Assembly (NCBI GenBank): GCA_035578155.1
Contig: JAPWDM010000005.1
Location: 31,550,108 to 31,614,107 of the forward strand
DNA from: Brachynemurus nebulosus
Taxonomy: Eukaryota > Arthropoda > Insecta > Neuroptera > Myrmeleontidae
DNA length: 64,000 nt
Direction: 5' to 3'
Translations under genes and position numbers: made by a program
The notes under the pieces: generated by a model
The model's database searches: none
What the model saw: the letters and a program-made list of their open reading frames with translations, nothing else
What the model was told of the DNA's origin: nothing
Shown: positions 49,408 through 61,091 of the stretch, in pieces
Layout of the letters: every line of letters begins with the position of its first letter
How positions within the stretch are numbered: the first letter of the stretch is position 1

Positions 49408-49963
49408 CACAACTAGCCGTATGCCCGATGGGATTTCCCATCGACAACATCTTTTTATTACGTACCCACTTTCTGCTCACTTTTAATGTTTTTCAAAAGC
49501 TTAAATCAATATCCATGTTTATAACTTCAAAAATGATGAACTTCCCATATGAACTTTCATTTTCTATTTTTACGTCTTAGGGAATAAATTTCCAGAAACA
49601 ACTGACTTTTATTTATAAATAGAAGCCTAAACGCCAATTTTCATAACTCCTGTGCTTAATTTTGTCCTTCTAAACTCAACAGTTGAGGTTTTTCGTTGTC
49701 TGTCAGTCAAAGTTATTCATTAAATAAGATATATTTTATTTTAATAGCCATAGTAACATATTTTTATATACCTATCACTAACTTCAAAAATAACGAATTT
49801 ACATACAAATTTTCATCCCCTATTAAACCCACTTAGGGGACGAATTTTCAAAAATCCTTTCTTAGTGCTTACCCACGTTACATAGGGAACTCCTATGCAA
49901 AATTTCATCCTTCTAAACCCAACGGTTTAGGCTGTGCGTTGTCTGTCAGTCAGTCAGTGTTAG
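49408..49963 (+). mobile_element. SINE/non-LTR-like insertion W
   Basis: Flanked by a 9-bp duplication AAATTTATT (49399-49407 and 49964-49972), as made by target-primed reverse transcription. It opens CACAACTAGCCGTATGCCCG and holds two similar modules, each with AAATTTTCAT../AATTTTGTCC..TTCTAAAC.CAAC and a GTTGTCTGTCAGTCA end, i.e. an internally dimeric element. Confidence 0.75.
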
Positions 49964-50235
49964 AAATTTATTAAGTAGATTTTTGTTACTATAGTTATGA
50001 AATTTTTTATGAAATATGTAAATTGGCGTAATATGTGTAAATGCTCAAAATAGTTTTTTCATTTTCCCGTGGGAATGAGACATTTTTCCGGAATAAAAAG
50101 TATCTTAGATGTTAACCCAGGTAATAAGTTATCACACCAAATTTCATTAAAATCCGTCCAGTAGTTTTTACGTGATACGTGAACAGACACACAGACAGAC
50201 AGAGACGGATTTACAGTTTTATTATATGTATAGAT

Positions 50236-50783
50236 TGAAGTTTTTAGAAGATCGAAACAATTTGGAAAATCGCATATTATAGTAATACTAAATATTTTTC
50301 TCAATCAGATGTTAGCTCTGATGTTCGTTGTTAGCGCTATTGGAGTATCGCTTGATAAACAAAACAATTTACGATTAGTTTTGGATTCAATCCAAACCTC
50401 GGCTAATAATGTTTTATTTTCTGCAATATGCTATATACATAGTAATACAACACTGTTATGTAATATTATTAGATAGATATGCGGCAGTTATATTGGCTTT
50501 ATATGATGAGCAAATTAATATTGAAAGCATTGCAGCTTTCTCGAGTAATATTTTTCAAGTGTTTAAAGCCAGACGGCTCATATACAGGAATATATTGATA
50601 AATATATTCTTATATTAGGTACATTAAGTTAAATTTTAAATATACTTTTGCTGCGGCTAAAGTTTCCACGTCATAGCCCATGTCCTTCTACGTCTTCATT
50701 ATGCAAACCATCACTACGCCAAGATTCAAGTTGATTGGTCAAGCGATTAAAACATCAGAACGATGCAAACAACATTTTTAAAC
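50236..50783. other. Unassigned AT-rich DNA
   Basis: No exon or transposon recognised. The frame at 50409-50618 has no recognisable motif. Confidence 0.45.
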
Positions 50784-51084
50784 ATCAAATAAAATTTCAG
50801 GCAACCTGCACAAAAATCGAACACCAAAAAATTATAGAAAACAGTATAGAAACATCAAAGTCACTGTCATCTGAATATGCCCGACATGTTTCGACCAATT
50901 TATGCTCATCCTCAGGTGCGAAAATAGCAATCAGAAAATTCAAAGAACAACCGTGAGGATGACCATAAATTGCTCGAAACATGTCGGGCATATTTAGATG
51001 ACAGTGATTTTGATGTTTCTATACTGTTTTCTATAATTTTTTTGTGTTCGATTTTTGTGCAGGTTACCTGAAATTTTATTTGAT
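50784..51084. repeat. 301-bp near-perfect palindrome with GAAACATGTCG motifs
   Basis: Left arm 50784-50914 and right arm 50951-51084 are inverted copies with few differences, around a 36-bp centre. Each arm, read inward to outward, contains TGAGGATGA, then TCGAAACATGTCGGGCATAT. That order (CUGANGA, stem, CGAAAC, AUGUC) is like the core of the minimal hammerhead motifs I recall from Penelope-like elements. Open frames on both strands are mirror images of the palindrome. Confidence 0.9.
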
Positions 51085-51264
51085 ATTATTATTTGCCTAC
51101 AGTTGAATTTTACAGTATATTAACATTTTTAAAACATTTTACCACGGAAGTTAATATATTCCCGTAATAAGAAGTAGGTATATGACATAAACATAATTAG
51201 TTTGCAAATTTTTTGCACTGACAATTACCGACTGGTACCTAGGTAAAGAATTGCAATCGCGTAG

Positions 51265-51345
51265 TCGGCTATGCTCGTAAAGGTTTTTTGCAATTTCCCT
51301 TCACAATTCCAGATGAATATCGGCATAGTTTCTTTAAATACGTCG
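51265..51345 (+). repeat. SINE body fragment
   Basis: GTCGGCTATGCTCGTAAAGG and CAGATGAATATCGGCATAG match the body of the SINE at 42690-42755. The tRNA-like head is not recognisable here. Confidence 0.5.
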
Positions 51346-52235
51346 GCTGAAGACACACGCCTTCTAAATCTCCCTCCACTACTTGCCTTGTTATCCACAT
51401 GGTATAAATCCTCAAATGTATAGTATGGTGGGAGCGCGGAGAAGTCTAGGATAATATTTGCTATTATCCTTAACACTGAAAGTTTTACTAGGAAGAACAA
51501 CAGATAACAGTTTAGCTCTATTAACTAAATTAAAGAACTTAATTAAAAAAGAAAGAATAAAATAAAACAAACTTTTTCCTTTCTTTCGTTGCAACTGAAA
51601 TTGAAAAATTCACCACGAAACATTACCTGAAGGATTACAAGTTTAATTAAACATTCTGACAACAATACCAACGTCTAGCCAAAATGATTCTATTAAATAC
51701 AATAGACAACAGAACAAAAAGGAAAAATCCCGCAAGTGCATGTTGGGTACGCATTAAGTCGGGGTTCCTCAGTGGTTGGAGATAGACTTTCGCCACTTTT
51801 GGAATAAAATATAGGGTATTTAAGTACATTTTTAAATGTTTTTAAATTCAAAAAGATCCTTAGCTTGATTCGTCCATAACTGTTATAATAGGAAAAAAAT
51901 AGATTTTGAAGTTCAATATTTTGCAAACGAGACCTAAAAATGAAAAGCCGCTAAAAGAACCTCAACTTTATTTTGAAAAATCTTCAATATGTAGGATTTT
52001 TTCTAGAGATACTTACCGAAAAGGAAAATTTTGCTCATTTACGAACATGTCTTTGAATGATTTGGACTTAAGTTTTGAGTTAATTTTCGAATACTGAAAC
52101 ATACCTTAGTTACCGACACAACTTAGCTGAAATTATTTTAGTCAGGTATTTTTAGCAAGTGCTAATATCTATAATTGTTTCAGATTTATCAACAGTTTAA
52201 AAATTATAGTGGGGGAAACAAAATTTTTTGTTATC
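51346..52235. other. Unassigned AT-rich DNA
   Basis: Several short open frames, none with a recognisable family or splice support. No repeat partner seen. Confidence 0.4.
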
Positions 52236-52660
52236 CTTTTCCTTTACTTAAGGGGGTTCTACCGTGTGATGCGTTCAAAAAAAATTTTTTTCTACTTGAA
52301 AACAATTCACTTTGAAAGATTTTCAAGAGGAACAGGAAGAGTACTCTATGGACCAGGCTTCGAAGTTAAGATTTTCATACTTTTAACCGTATTTGAAACT
52401 TTAAGCGCACTTTCTCTTCGCTTCTCTTTCACTTCAGAAAAGAAATCTTCGTTTAAAAGTAGGTATTTAGATAACGAAAACATTATCTAGATAAAATTTC
52501 AGAACACGAGCTTGATAAATACTATACTACCCATAGCATGCACCTACCTACAAAGTTTCATTGTTCATGGGTAGAAAATGTAGAAATTACGGAGATACAA
52601 TGAACAAACAATTAAATTATAAGGGTTCTGAGATGTTTCTTCGGAACCCTAAAAGACTAC
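52236..52660 (-). repeat. Non-LTR/SINE-like repeat remnant
   Basis: Read on the minus strand it opens TAGGGTTCCGAAGAAAC, the same opening as 7826 (TTTAGGGTTCCGAAGCAAA), and carries ATGAACAATGAAACTTTGTA text typical of insect repeat tails. The opposite end is TTAAGGGGGTTCTACCG. The 93-codon frame across it is not recognised. Confidence 0.45.
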
Positions 52661-53121
52661 AATATAATATGTATCGTAGTTGAAATTCATTCATTCCTTT
52701 CTAGATCTCGTATACATGGTTTCTCTCCGTAAATAATGTGCTGTTTGTTTTAAAATATTTCACAAGTTTTATGATTTCATTTTTGTCTCGAAGGATACAA
52801 TTTTTTTCATTATCCTTTCTCACAGGATCTATCTACGTATGTATATGTGACTATGTATGTGTTGTGCCTTCCTCCTTTTTATTGTGTTTTGCTTTATTTT
52901 CTTGACACAATGGAAACATTGAATTATGTATAAAAAAAGCGCCCTCTGCGAACAAAAAAAAAGAAAACATTGTTTCGTGTGTTTTCTTTAGGATGATGTT
53001 GTATGTTTCATAATGAATTTTTGTGTTAGCTGTTTGACGTTTATTGTTACTACAGATGTTGGTTTTCAAATTTTTGAGCTATTCTCAAAACAAATAGACA
53101 TGACTCATGAGTAGGTATATG
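52661..53121. other. Unassigned AT-rich DNA
   Basis: No exon, repeat or transposon end recognised before element R. Confidence 0.45.
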
Positions 53122-53123
53122 TA

Positions 53124-54967
53124 GGGGGAAAATTTAATGAATGCGACATTTTTTTTTAAAATCGTCTTAACTTCAAAACAAAGTAATCAAATATTTTAAT
53201 TCTTGCGGCATAAGATACTTTATATTTTAAACTAAAAAAAATTTATTCTTTTTAAATAATAGTAGGGTTGACCGGGGTAATTGTGAATGGATTTTCATGA
53301 GTTGAGATAAAAGCGTTGTTTTAAGTATTTTTTATTTTATATATCACATTATGGTTGATTTATTTTTAATTCTAAATTATTCAGGATACACCACACAAAT
53401 TTTGAGCAAATTCGTATGAAAAACAAAAATTTTATAAGCCATTCACATTTCCCCCGTGCGGTTTTGTAAATCTTTTGAATTTCGGGGTAAAAGTGAATGC
53501 CATCAGAAAAATTATTTCGAATGGATTACAAGAGAAGTGTGGTACGTTAGAGTAAAGCCCAACTCAAATTCTTCACATTTACTCCACTTTCAAATTTTTC
53601 ATCATACTTTAGCGGTCACAATTTCTCTTTGTTTAATGCAAGTTACGCATACCTCAAATTTCTACAAAAAAATCAAGGTTAAAGAAAAATAACAAAAATT
53701 GTAGGAACAAATTTATTACAAGCTAAAAATGATATTTTGTCATTTTATCATATAAAAAATCAAAAAAATTCCATGTATTCACACAAAAACAAGGAAAATA
53801 AGACTTTTTCAAGGAAATACATTTAGTTTACATGAATAAAAAACAATTTTTTTTTTGTATTGTTTGTACAACGAAAACTTGTACAATAAGATCACCAGCA
53901 CCTTCATCAACATTTGCAACTCTGAAAAGGACACTACTGAAATTTTTGACCGAATCGAGGCATTTGTGAATGACGTTTACAATTACCCCACAATTTTAAA
54001 ATCATGGGGTAATTGTGAATTGGTGATAAATTGTCCAATTTCGTTAGCAATTAATAAGGAAAAAAAGAAAATGTATTTAAAAAGAAATTTTTTTGAGGAT
54101 TGGTCGAAGTAAGATACATAAAATTTTGCAAGGATTTTTTCAAAATGAATAAATACTAATACTTGGAGAATTGTTATGAAATTTCAATAGCATATTAAGA
54201 AAAGGTAGAAAAACATTAAAAGTTGATTTTTAACAATATTAATGTTATTTTAGAAATTATAGGCGCCGTTCACAATTTCCCCAATTCACAAATACCCCGG
54301 TCAATCCTAAATTTTTTTGTTTGAAAAAAATTAAATTTTTGTCCCATTCAGTAATTCCATTCTCATTGAATGGGACAAGAAGAATATTGAATGGGACATA
54401 TGTAATACAATGTAAAATTCATGGGGTTTATACAGGTTAATAAAAATATGGAAATGGTCAAAAATCTCAGCGGGAAAGCATTTTTGGGATAAATTCTGAG
54501 GACAAAAGTATCAGCATTTTTTACAGCGCATCCGATGGTAACCGTGACTTTGAGGTCAAGATCAAAATTCAAGGTCATATTCATAATGTGCCATTCAATA
54601 TTCCTTGTCTAGTAACAAGTTAAAGTCAAGAAATAAAAAGTACATAACCTCAATGCGCAAACATTACTTATTTAATGATAGTCTATACTAAACGGTTTAA
54701 TAATCAACTAATACAATTAATCCAAGCATAATAGTTATCATAGAATATTTAGTAATTTATAAAAAAATAAAAGTTACTTTTTCTGTTTAAAATCGTATTT
54801 CATAATTTTTGTTGAAACAAACGGAAAATCAGTAACACATATATCGCATATAAAAACAGTTATTATATACAAAAGACACCTAATGACTTTTTTCCACTAA
54901 CGGTTCCTTGTTAGCTAAAACTCATTTTTCCCATTCAATAATCGTCCCATTCATTAAGTCTCTCCCC
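53124..54967. mobile_element. TA-flanked DNA transposon R, containing Q copy 2
   Basis: Termini GGGGGAAAATTTAATGAATG and inverted CATTCATTAAGTCTCTCCCC, flanked by TA (53122-53123 and 54968-54969). The phrase TTGAATGGGAC or its complement recurs near 54339, 54367, 54391, 54590, 54931 and 54945. Q copy 2 (53265-54307) sits inside; without it R is about 0.8 kb. No transposase frame seen. Confidence 0.82.
53265..54307. mobile_element. TA-flanked DNA transposon Q, copy 2, nested in R
   Basis: Termini GGGTTGACCGGGGTAATTGT and inverted ACCCCGGTCAATCC, flanked by TA (53263-53264 and 54308-54309). Close relative of 22162-23276 with several small deletions, for example the 12-bp TTTTGATGATAT near 22630. 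The internal phrase GGGGTAATTGTGAATTGG is at 54006. Confidence 0.9.
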
Positions 54968-55124
54968 TACTTATTTTATTCAACTACCAAGTTCCTTTTA
55001 TCTAACAGTATTATTATCTTAAGTGTTACTGTTTTCCAATTTAAAAGTTACTACTAACGTAACAGAGAGTACCACATTTTACTCAAATTCGACCAATTGC
55101 GTACGTAATGATTTCATGGTTTCG

Positions 55125-55420
55125 AGACTACCAAAGTAGCGGAACCATTGTAATCATTTCTAAAATGTGTCAATTTTTTTTCCCCAAAATGGAAATTATA
55201 GCGCGCATTTTACGTTATAGAGCTTTTTGAACATTTCTGGTTCAAAATCCCATCAGATAGCATAACTTCGGAACTGATCAATGGTTTTTGATAAAACTAT
55301 GCGATTTGGTTACGACGTTGTCACCTACGAATTTCATCGCAATCGGAGCAAAGGCCGCCACGAAGCTACCTGCCGAAGGTGAGTGAAATCAGTCTCACTT
55401 TTTCAATATTCTGAGACCAA
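55125..55420 (+). repeat. Tandem repeat F, partial copy F4
   Basis: TTCGAGACTACCAAAGTAGC, the GCGCATTTTACGTTATAGAG block and CGAATTTCATCGCAATCGGA match the middle of F2 and F3. Both ends are missing. Confidence 0.75.
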
Positions 55421-55937
55421 AATTGAATTTTATAATGCCAAAATCAAGAATCTTAATGCGAAAAGTTCAAGACCACGATTATTAATAGGGTTTTGGTCTT
55501 ATATTTGCATTGCTACGCTAACTGGATATAAAAATTCGATTATTATCTACCTATATACTTTAAGAATGAGCTAAAGTGGTTCCTATCTTCCCCCATTCTT
55601 AAAGTTTACGTTTAATAACAACTTAAGCCCATTTTAATAGAAAAATCAGTTACAGTAACATAAAATAGACACCCTAAATAAATCACTTTAACTACGACAA
55701 ATAACCTCTATCCGACATCTTAACCTCCCACCACCACTAACAAACAACTTCCGGTCTACACTCCTCTTCATTATTCCAGGCTATTGAACTCCAAGTAGTG
55801 AACATATAGATATTAATAGTAATTACTATTGATTACTACATAATAACATTATTAAACTACTACAGCGACAAGGTTTATACCATTTTTACTATGTTATTGT
55901 TTAAATAATTGATTTGTCGTGTAATTACAATCGATAA
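55421..55937. other. Unassigned AT-rich DNA
   Basis: No exon or transposon recognised. Confidence 0.45.
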
Positions 55938-56582
55938 CACAGGCCTACAAATTTTAAGTTTTGTCACCCCCTTTTGGATTTGATGACTGATCTTAGGGTA
56001 TTTTGGTGCGCTGATTACGAAAGAAATATTCAAAAAATTCCAGCACGTCAGAATTTTTAGATATTAGGTATTAAAATTTTTGACTAAAATTACCTAGGTC
56101 GACCAAGTCAAGAATAGATTATACATTCTTATTTATTTGCTATCTAATAAAAAGTCATTACATAGTTGTAATTGGCTTTTAGGAACACATTCTCATCAAT
56201 GGTTTCATTAAATGAAACCTAATTAACTAAGTGACATATCTTTATTTTGGGGAAAAAAAGGGTGAATTTTAAGGTCATCCGCTAATGAGCTCATTATTGA
56301 GGGTAATTTATTTTTTTCTATTCAGTTTTAATTGATAACTAAACCTCGCAAAACAGTGCTAACGGGGCCGTACTTATAAAAACTAACGACATAAATAAAC
56401 ATGCATAATCTATTCTTGACTTAGTCGACCTATTAGGTAATTTTAGTCAAAAATTTTAATACCTAATATCTAAAAATTCTGACGTGCTGGAATTTTTTGA
56501 ATATTTTTTTCGTAATCAGCGTCCTCAAATCTATCAAAGTCAGTTGTCAAATCTTAAAGGGGGAGACCATCGTAGGCCTGTG
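55938..56582. mobile_element. CACAGGCC-terminus MITE X1 with about 200-bp TIRs
   Basis: Inverted arms 55938-56141 and 56383-56582; the inner 130 bp (from GCTGATTACGAAA inward) are nearly identical. Ends CACAGGCCTAC and GTAGGCCTGTG, flanked by TAA (55935-55937 and 56583-56585). No coding capacity. Terminal and subterminal text (TATTTTGGTGCGCTGATTAC) resembles X2. Confidence 0.92.
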
Positions 56583-56585
56583 TAA

Positions 56586-57765
56586 TCAAACGCACTACTT
56601 TATCAACTATCCATAAACTTATAAAATTTTAATAGTGTTAAAAATGTAGAATTTATTATATAAAATATATATATAAAAAAGTAATGCTTTTTTCAAAGTA
56701 ACTCTCTGGTGATGCGCTGTTTATTTGATATCATTTATCATTCTCCATCTAATGGTAATGAATGAGACACGTATAACGAGACATAGATCTTATAAAATTA
56801 CCTACATGCTTTTCTACCATGTGTTTCATTGAAAAGTACGACATAGATGGATACCACTGAAAATTATTTTATTCTAAGTTTTACTATTATTTTATGCGTT
56901 TGTTTCTTTGTTTGCCTTGCTTTCACATCTCAGCAGCTCCATCCGTCGATTTGAAATTTTTCAGGGAATCGGAGAAGAATACAGGCTACATTTTACCATA
57001 GAAAAAGTTTCAATCTGAAAAAAATTGCATTCAAAATGAAACAATGAAATTACAAAAGTTGACTTGGTTCGAACTTTTATTATTCTTTAACAAGAATAAT
57101 GTCAACGTTACGTCATAATTTCGATAACCACACGAGCGAAACCGTGGATAAAATATATAAAAGATAAAAAGAATCTGTAGTCCTCGTATGCAAATTTTCT
57201 TTAAGGGAAAAATACCTTTGACCAAACGAAAATAAAGTCAATTTCGAAAATTTTTTTAACAAAGATAAAATTGATCTGTGTCTTGGAAGTTTGATATTTT
57301 ATTTACTATGATCTTAGAAAAATTTTTATTTTAATACTGTGGTATTCACGTTCTATAGATAATTCTAACGTTCTCTCATGTTATCTCACGTTCTACACGT
57401 TCTCTAGAGAATTTCTAGTTTTTATAAAATTCTATTATCTTATTAATTAACTATCGATTAATACTTTTATATTTTTAGTTTTTCTTTGTGTGGCAATTTT
57501 TATAATGGCGAATAAGTCGACATACAAACAAAATTAATCTAATCTAACCTGATCGATAAAAATTGTTGGCTGTAGAAGCTTTTCAAAAAATTTCCATGTA
57601 ATTCAAAAATTTTTACTAATATTTTATGAATGTTATTTTAGTTCTAAAGGTATTTCCCCTCTTAAGCCAACATAAAAAACTTACATTAAATTTTTAAGAA
57701 TTTTTAAATAAGTAATATAGATTGAAATATTAATTAGGTAGGAAGTAAAAAATTAAAAATAAATA
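56586..57765. other. Unassigned AT-rich DNA
   Basis: No exon or transposon recognised. A run of GTTCTC-rich text near 57345-57410 repeats ACGTTCT four times. Confidence 0.45.
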
Positions 57766-58826
57766 CCGTAATTGCGGGTTACTTGAACCCTGTGGTGTAA
57801 CTTGAGCCCAAAACGGAAAAAGTATTATTTTCTGTTTTGTGCTTATATTAGTCAGTAGTAGAAGTAAGTTAGATGTTTAGCTAGTAGGTAACAGCAGTAG
57901 GTTTACGGTGTTTAAGTTTAGGTAGTTCTGAAAATTGACACTAGAGGTGAGGCACGTGTTGTTTACTCTCTGTTTGAAATTGATGTTTTGTTACGTTGCT
58001 AACTTTTGACTGTAAAAGTAATTGTGGTAGTCTACAAAGGAAGGTAAGTGTATAATTTTATTACTTTGTTCATTACTAAACTAAATTCAGATATGTTCAT
58101 CTGCCAACCATTCCGTTAATTTTTTAAATTAAGGTTTTGATAAATCAGTAAAATAACCTTAAAATTAGGGTAACTTGAGCCCATTATAACTTTGGTATAA
58201 AATGGTGCAAGACTATAGCAGAAATTCCTAAAAGTCCTAAGCCGTTGGACAAGTTCGTTAACCAGGCACGTCCGATGCCCAAAACATGTTATTTTTGGAA
58301 ATTTTCATGAAAAAATTAACTTTTTTCCAAAATTTCTCCTTATTCAAAAATTTTTACACTGTTGGAACGAGGAGAAAAAATCACACAAAAAAGGTCTTTA
58401 AACTATTATTCTATGTCAACTAGTTTCCGAGAAAAAATTAATTTTTGTAAACGGAAATTCGCTACGTTATGCAGGATGCTGCGATAATAGTATTGAATAA
58501 GTAAAGTTCCTTATATGTTTGTACAATGTTTTAATTAGTAACCAACATCCTACATGGTCTCAAACTGTTTTCAAATGAAAATCACCTGGAAATTTAGGTT
58601 TGGGCTCAAGTAACCCGATCTTGAGGTTAACTTGAGCCCAAAATCTAAAAAGCTATAAAATTTATGAGCCATAAGAAAAAGATCCATATTATATAATAAA
58701 CTAACCGTAGTCATATATAGATTAATATACTGAATTTCCTATCCCAAATAAGTATAACAGTTACGCTCAATTTTTGAAATTATCAGATGATTTGCAAATC
58801 TGGGCTCAAGTAACCCGCAAACACGG
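57766..58826. mobile_element. TA-flanked DNA transposon N, copy 2 (contains H copy 2)
   Basis: Termini CCGTAATTGCGGGTTACTTG and inverted CAAGTAACCCGCAAACACGG, flanked by TA (57764-57765 and 58827-58828). The phrase AACTTGAGCCCA or its complement occurs at about 57800, 58168, 58608, 58629 and 58802. It lacks the piggyBac-like insertion of N1 and shows the empty TTAA at about 58532. Confidence 0.9.
58241..58483 (+). repeat. Interspersed repeat H, copy 2, nested in N2
   Basis: Reverse complement of 19-265. It replaces or interrupts N text that in N1 carries the 37-codon open frame. No clean target duplication was found. Confidence 0.7.
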
Positions 58827-58828
58827 TA

Positions 58829-59389
58829 TCAAAATTGTTTGGAAAAATTGGAAACACTTTGTATTCCAGGTATATACAATTACAGTGTATAATACATTAT
58901 TTTCTTTCATCTAGAAAATAAAAGAAAACTCCTATCTAATATATACCTATACCTAAATAGAAAGCACTCATTACCTGTCATCTTTTCTCTACCATTCACA
59001 TTGTTTCCTGAATGATTCGTTCCTTTTTCACACCATATTATACATTTTTCTTTTCATTCATAAATCTTCTTTTGTTAAGATCATTAAAAATACAAATATG
59101 AAAGAATATATATATAGGTACCTACTTTTATGGGCCAAGAAAATGATGAAAAAATATATTTTCTATTGAGTATTTTCTTTTCGGAAAGGTAGATTTCGAT
59201 TTTATCAAACAATTTTCTGTAATAGGTACTAAAAAAGAATAATTTCTAATCCTCTTTAACTTTATGTAACATAATCGTATTATTCGAATGAGAAATTTTC
59301 AGTATCAACAAAAAATGTAATCATGTTAAAACTTTTTCTATATACATTTCAAATATATGTACAATGCCAGTATCTAGTCAGTGTTTTTA
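58829..59389. other. Unassigned AT-rich DNA
   Basis: No exon or transposon recognised before K copy B. Confidence 0.45.
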
Positions 59390-59511
59390 GTCGAATTTTC
59401 TCCGAAAAATTAGACTTATACAGTCTATACGATAAGAGCTGCGAGAGGCGAGAGTAGGGGCGCTATCCGTTTTCGGACCCGTAGAACACGAATATGTAGA
59501 AAAAAAAAATG

Positions 59512-59583
<72 letters not shown>

Positions 59584-61085
59584 CCGCCACCTTTTAATTT
59601 GTGTAGGGCCCCCCTATGGAAGTTAAGAGATGAAATTTGGTAAATGGGGCTCATTTTCGAGGCACCTCATACTATCAAAGTGGGGTCAAATTTTGGGCAA
59701 ATTTTTTTTCTGACCCGACCTTTAAGGGGGTGGTGGGGGGCGGAAAAGCAATAAAACTTTTCCAAACCGGTTTTAAATAATGTTTCGGTCAATTATCTAC
59801 AACATATCCAAAATTCAGCTTCCTAGGATGATATGGTGGGAGTAGAGGGGGGAAAAACGATTTTCGCTGGATCTGACAGGCCCCCAGCCCCCCAGAATTA
59901 ACGTAGAGGGTTGAAATTTGGTGTGTTGATAAAGTTCGTACCTAGGTTGTGCTTTTTGGAGGTTTTAATATTTTACCTCCACCCACCTCATTTTTAAGCT
60001 ACAATTTCATGCATTTTCGACGTTTTCGAAGTTTGTACCACTCGCACAGGTCACCCGAATAAACCTAGAGGGCTGAAATTTTGTATTCGGATTGAGTTAG
60101 TATCAAGGGGGTGCCTTTTGGGGGTCTCGACTTTTAACCCCTACCCCCACCATTTTTATACCCAAAAGAACATGATTTTTCTTGTTTTTTAACAGTTTCG
60201 TTCGGGTCAAAATCTCCCCAAATAAACCTAGAGTGCTGAAATTTGGTGTACAGGTTAAGCTAATAGCCAGACACTGTTTTTTGGAGGTTTCAACTTTTAA
60301 CCCTTACCCCCACGATTTTTACGCCAATATATCCTTAATTTTTTTGCTTGTTTTCTAACACGTCTAGAGACTCCATAAGGAAACCTAGAGGGCTGAAATT
60401 TTGTACGTGTATTCAGTTAGTATCCAGCTAGTACCTTGTAGGGAGTCCGCATCACTTTTCCCCCCACTTCTCCCATTTTTACATCGGAATTGAATGCTAT
60501 TGTTAAATGTGTTTTAAAAGCATTATGTTTATTCTAAATACAAGTAGGCGAATAGTAATTTTAAAAAATTTAAAAAAAAGTGAACTTACTTTTATGACAA
60601 ATGAAATACATACATATTAAGTAATTTAAAAATGTTATTAAAGTCACTGTTTATTTATAAATTAGGAATTTTGGATTTTTAGTATTTATAAAATAGAAAT
60701 TTTGAATTTTTTTGGAAAGAAAAAATATCTTTATAAAGGCCTTCCAGTTTACTATTTAAGGTCCTTTTTTAATTTTTAAAACTAAAACATAAAGGCAATT
60801 AGCGGATAAACATGGGCAGGAATGTCCTCGTACGAATTGTGTTGGCTTTTTTTCTGCTACCTGTTTTCGGCACAAAATTGAAATTTACTGAGATACAGCC
60901 CTTAAATACTTAAAACCTTTTTTTAAAGCCTCGATCAGCCGAACACTCATCACCAGTTTTGAAACCAACAAAATGACAATTCGGTTGTAGACTTTCAATC
61001 ACATTTCGCTTGTAGACATTCAATACCGAAGATGAAGGGGAAAATTCGACTACCGTGATGGGGCCCCGCTGCTCACGGCGTTTTT
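59390..61085 (-). mobile_element. Repeat K, copy B (near full length, minus)
   Basis: Inverted relative of copy A over its full length, flanked by TTTTTA (59384-59389 and about 61086-61091). It has the same paragraph order and the (TA)n tract at 59516-59580. It is the closest relative of copy A, so A and B form one subfamily and C and D another. Confidence 0.93.
59516..59580. repeat. (TA)n tract carried by K copy B
   Basis: Sixty-five bases of TA at the conserved internal position of K. Confidence 0.97.
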
Positions 61086-61091
61086 TTTTTA

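Larger units (their letters stand above)
47356..50235 (+). repeat. Interspersed repeat Y, copy 2 (split by E3 and W)
   Basis: Opening ACTAGCCGTACCCGTGACGC and closing GACAGACAGAG..TTATTATATGTATAGATT match copy 1 (2279-2848). Y text is interrupted twice: after TGTATTTT by 47485-49338, and after AAATTTCC by 49408-49963. Joined without these, copy 2 is the same length class as copy 1. Confidence 0.85.

Noticed and set aside
50735..50991. Two overlapping frames on opposite strands
   Set aside because: They read the two arms of the same palindrome.
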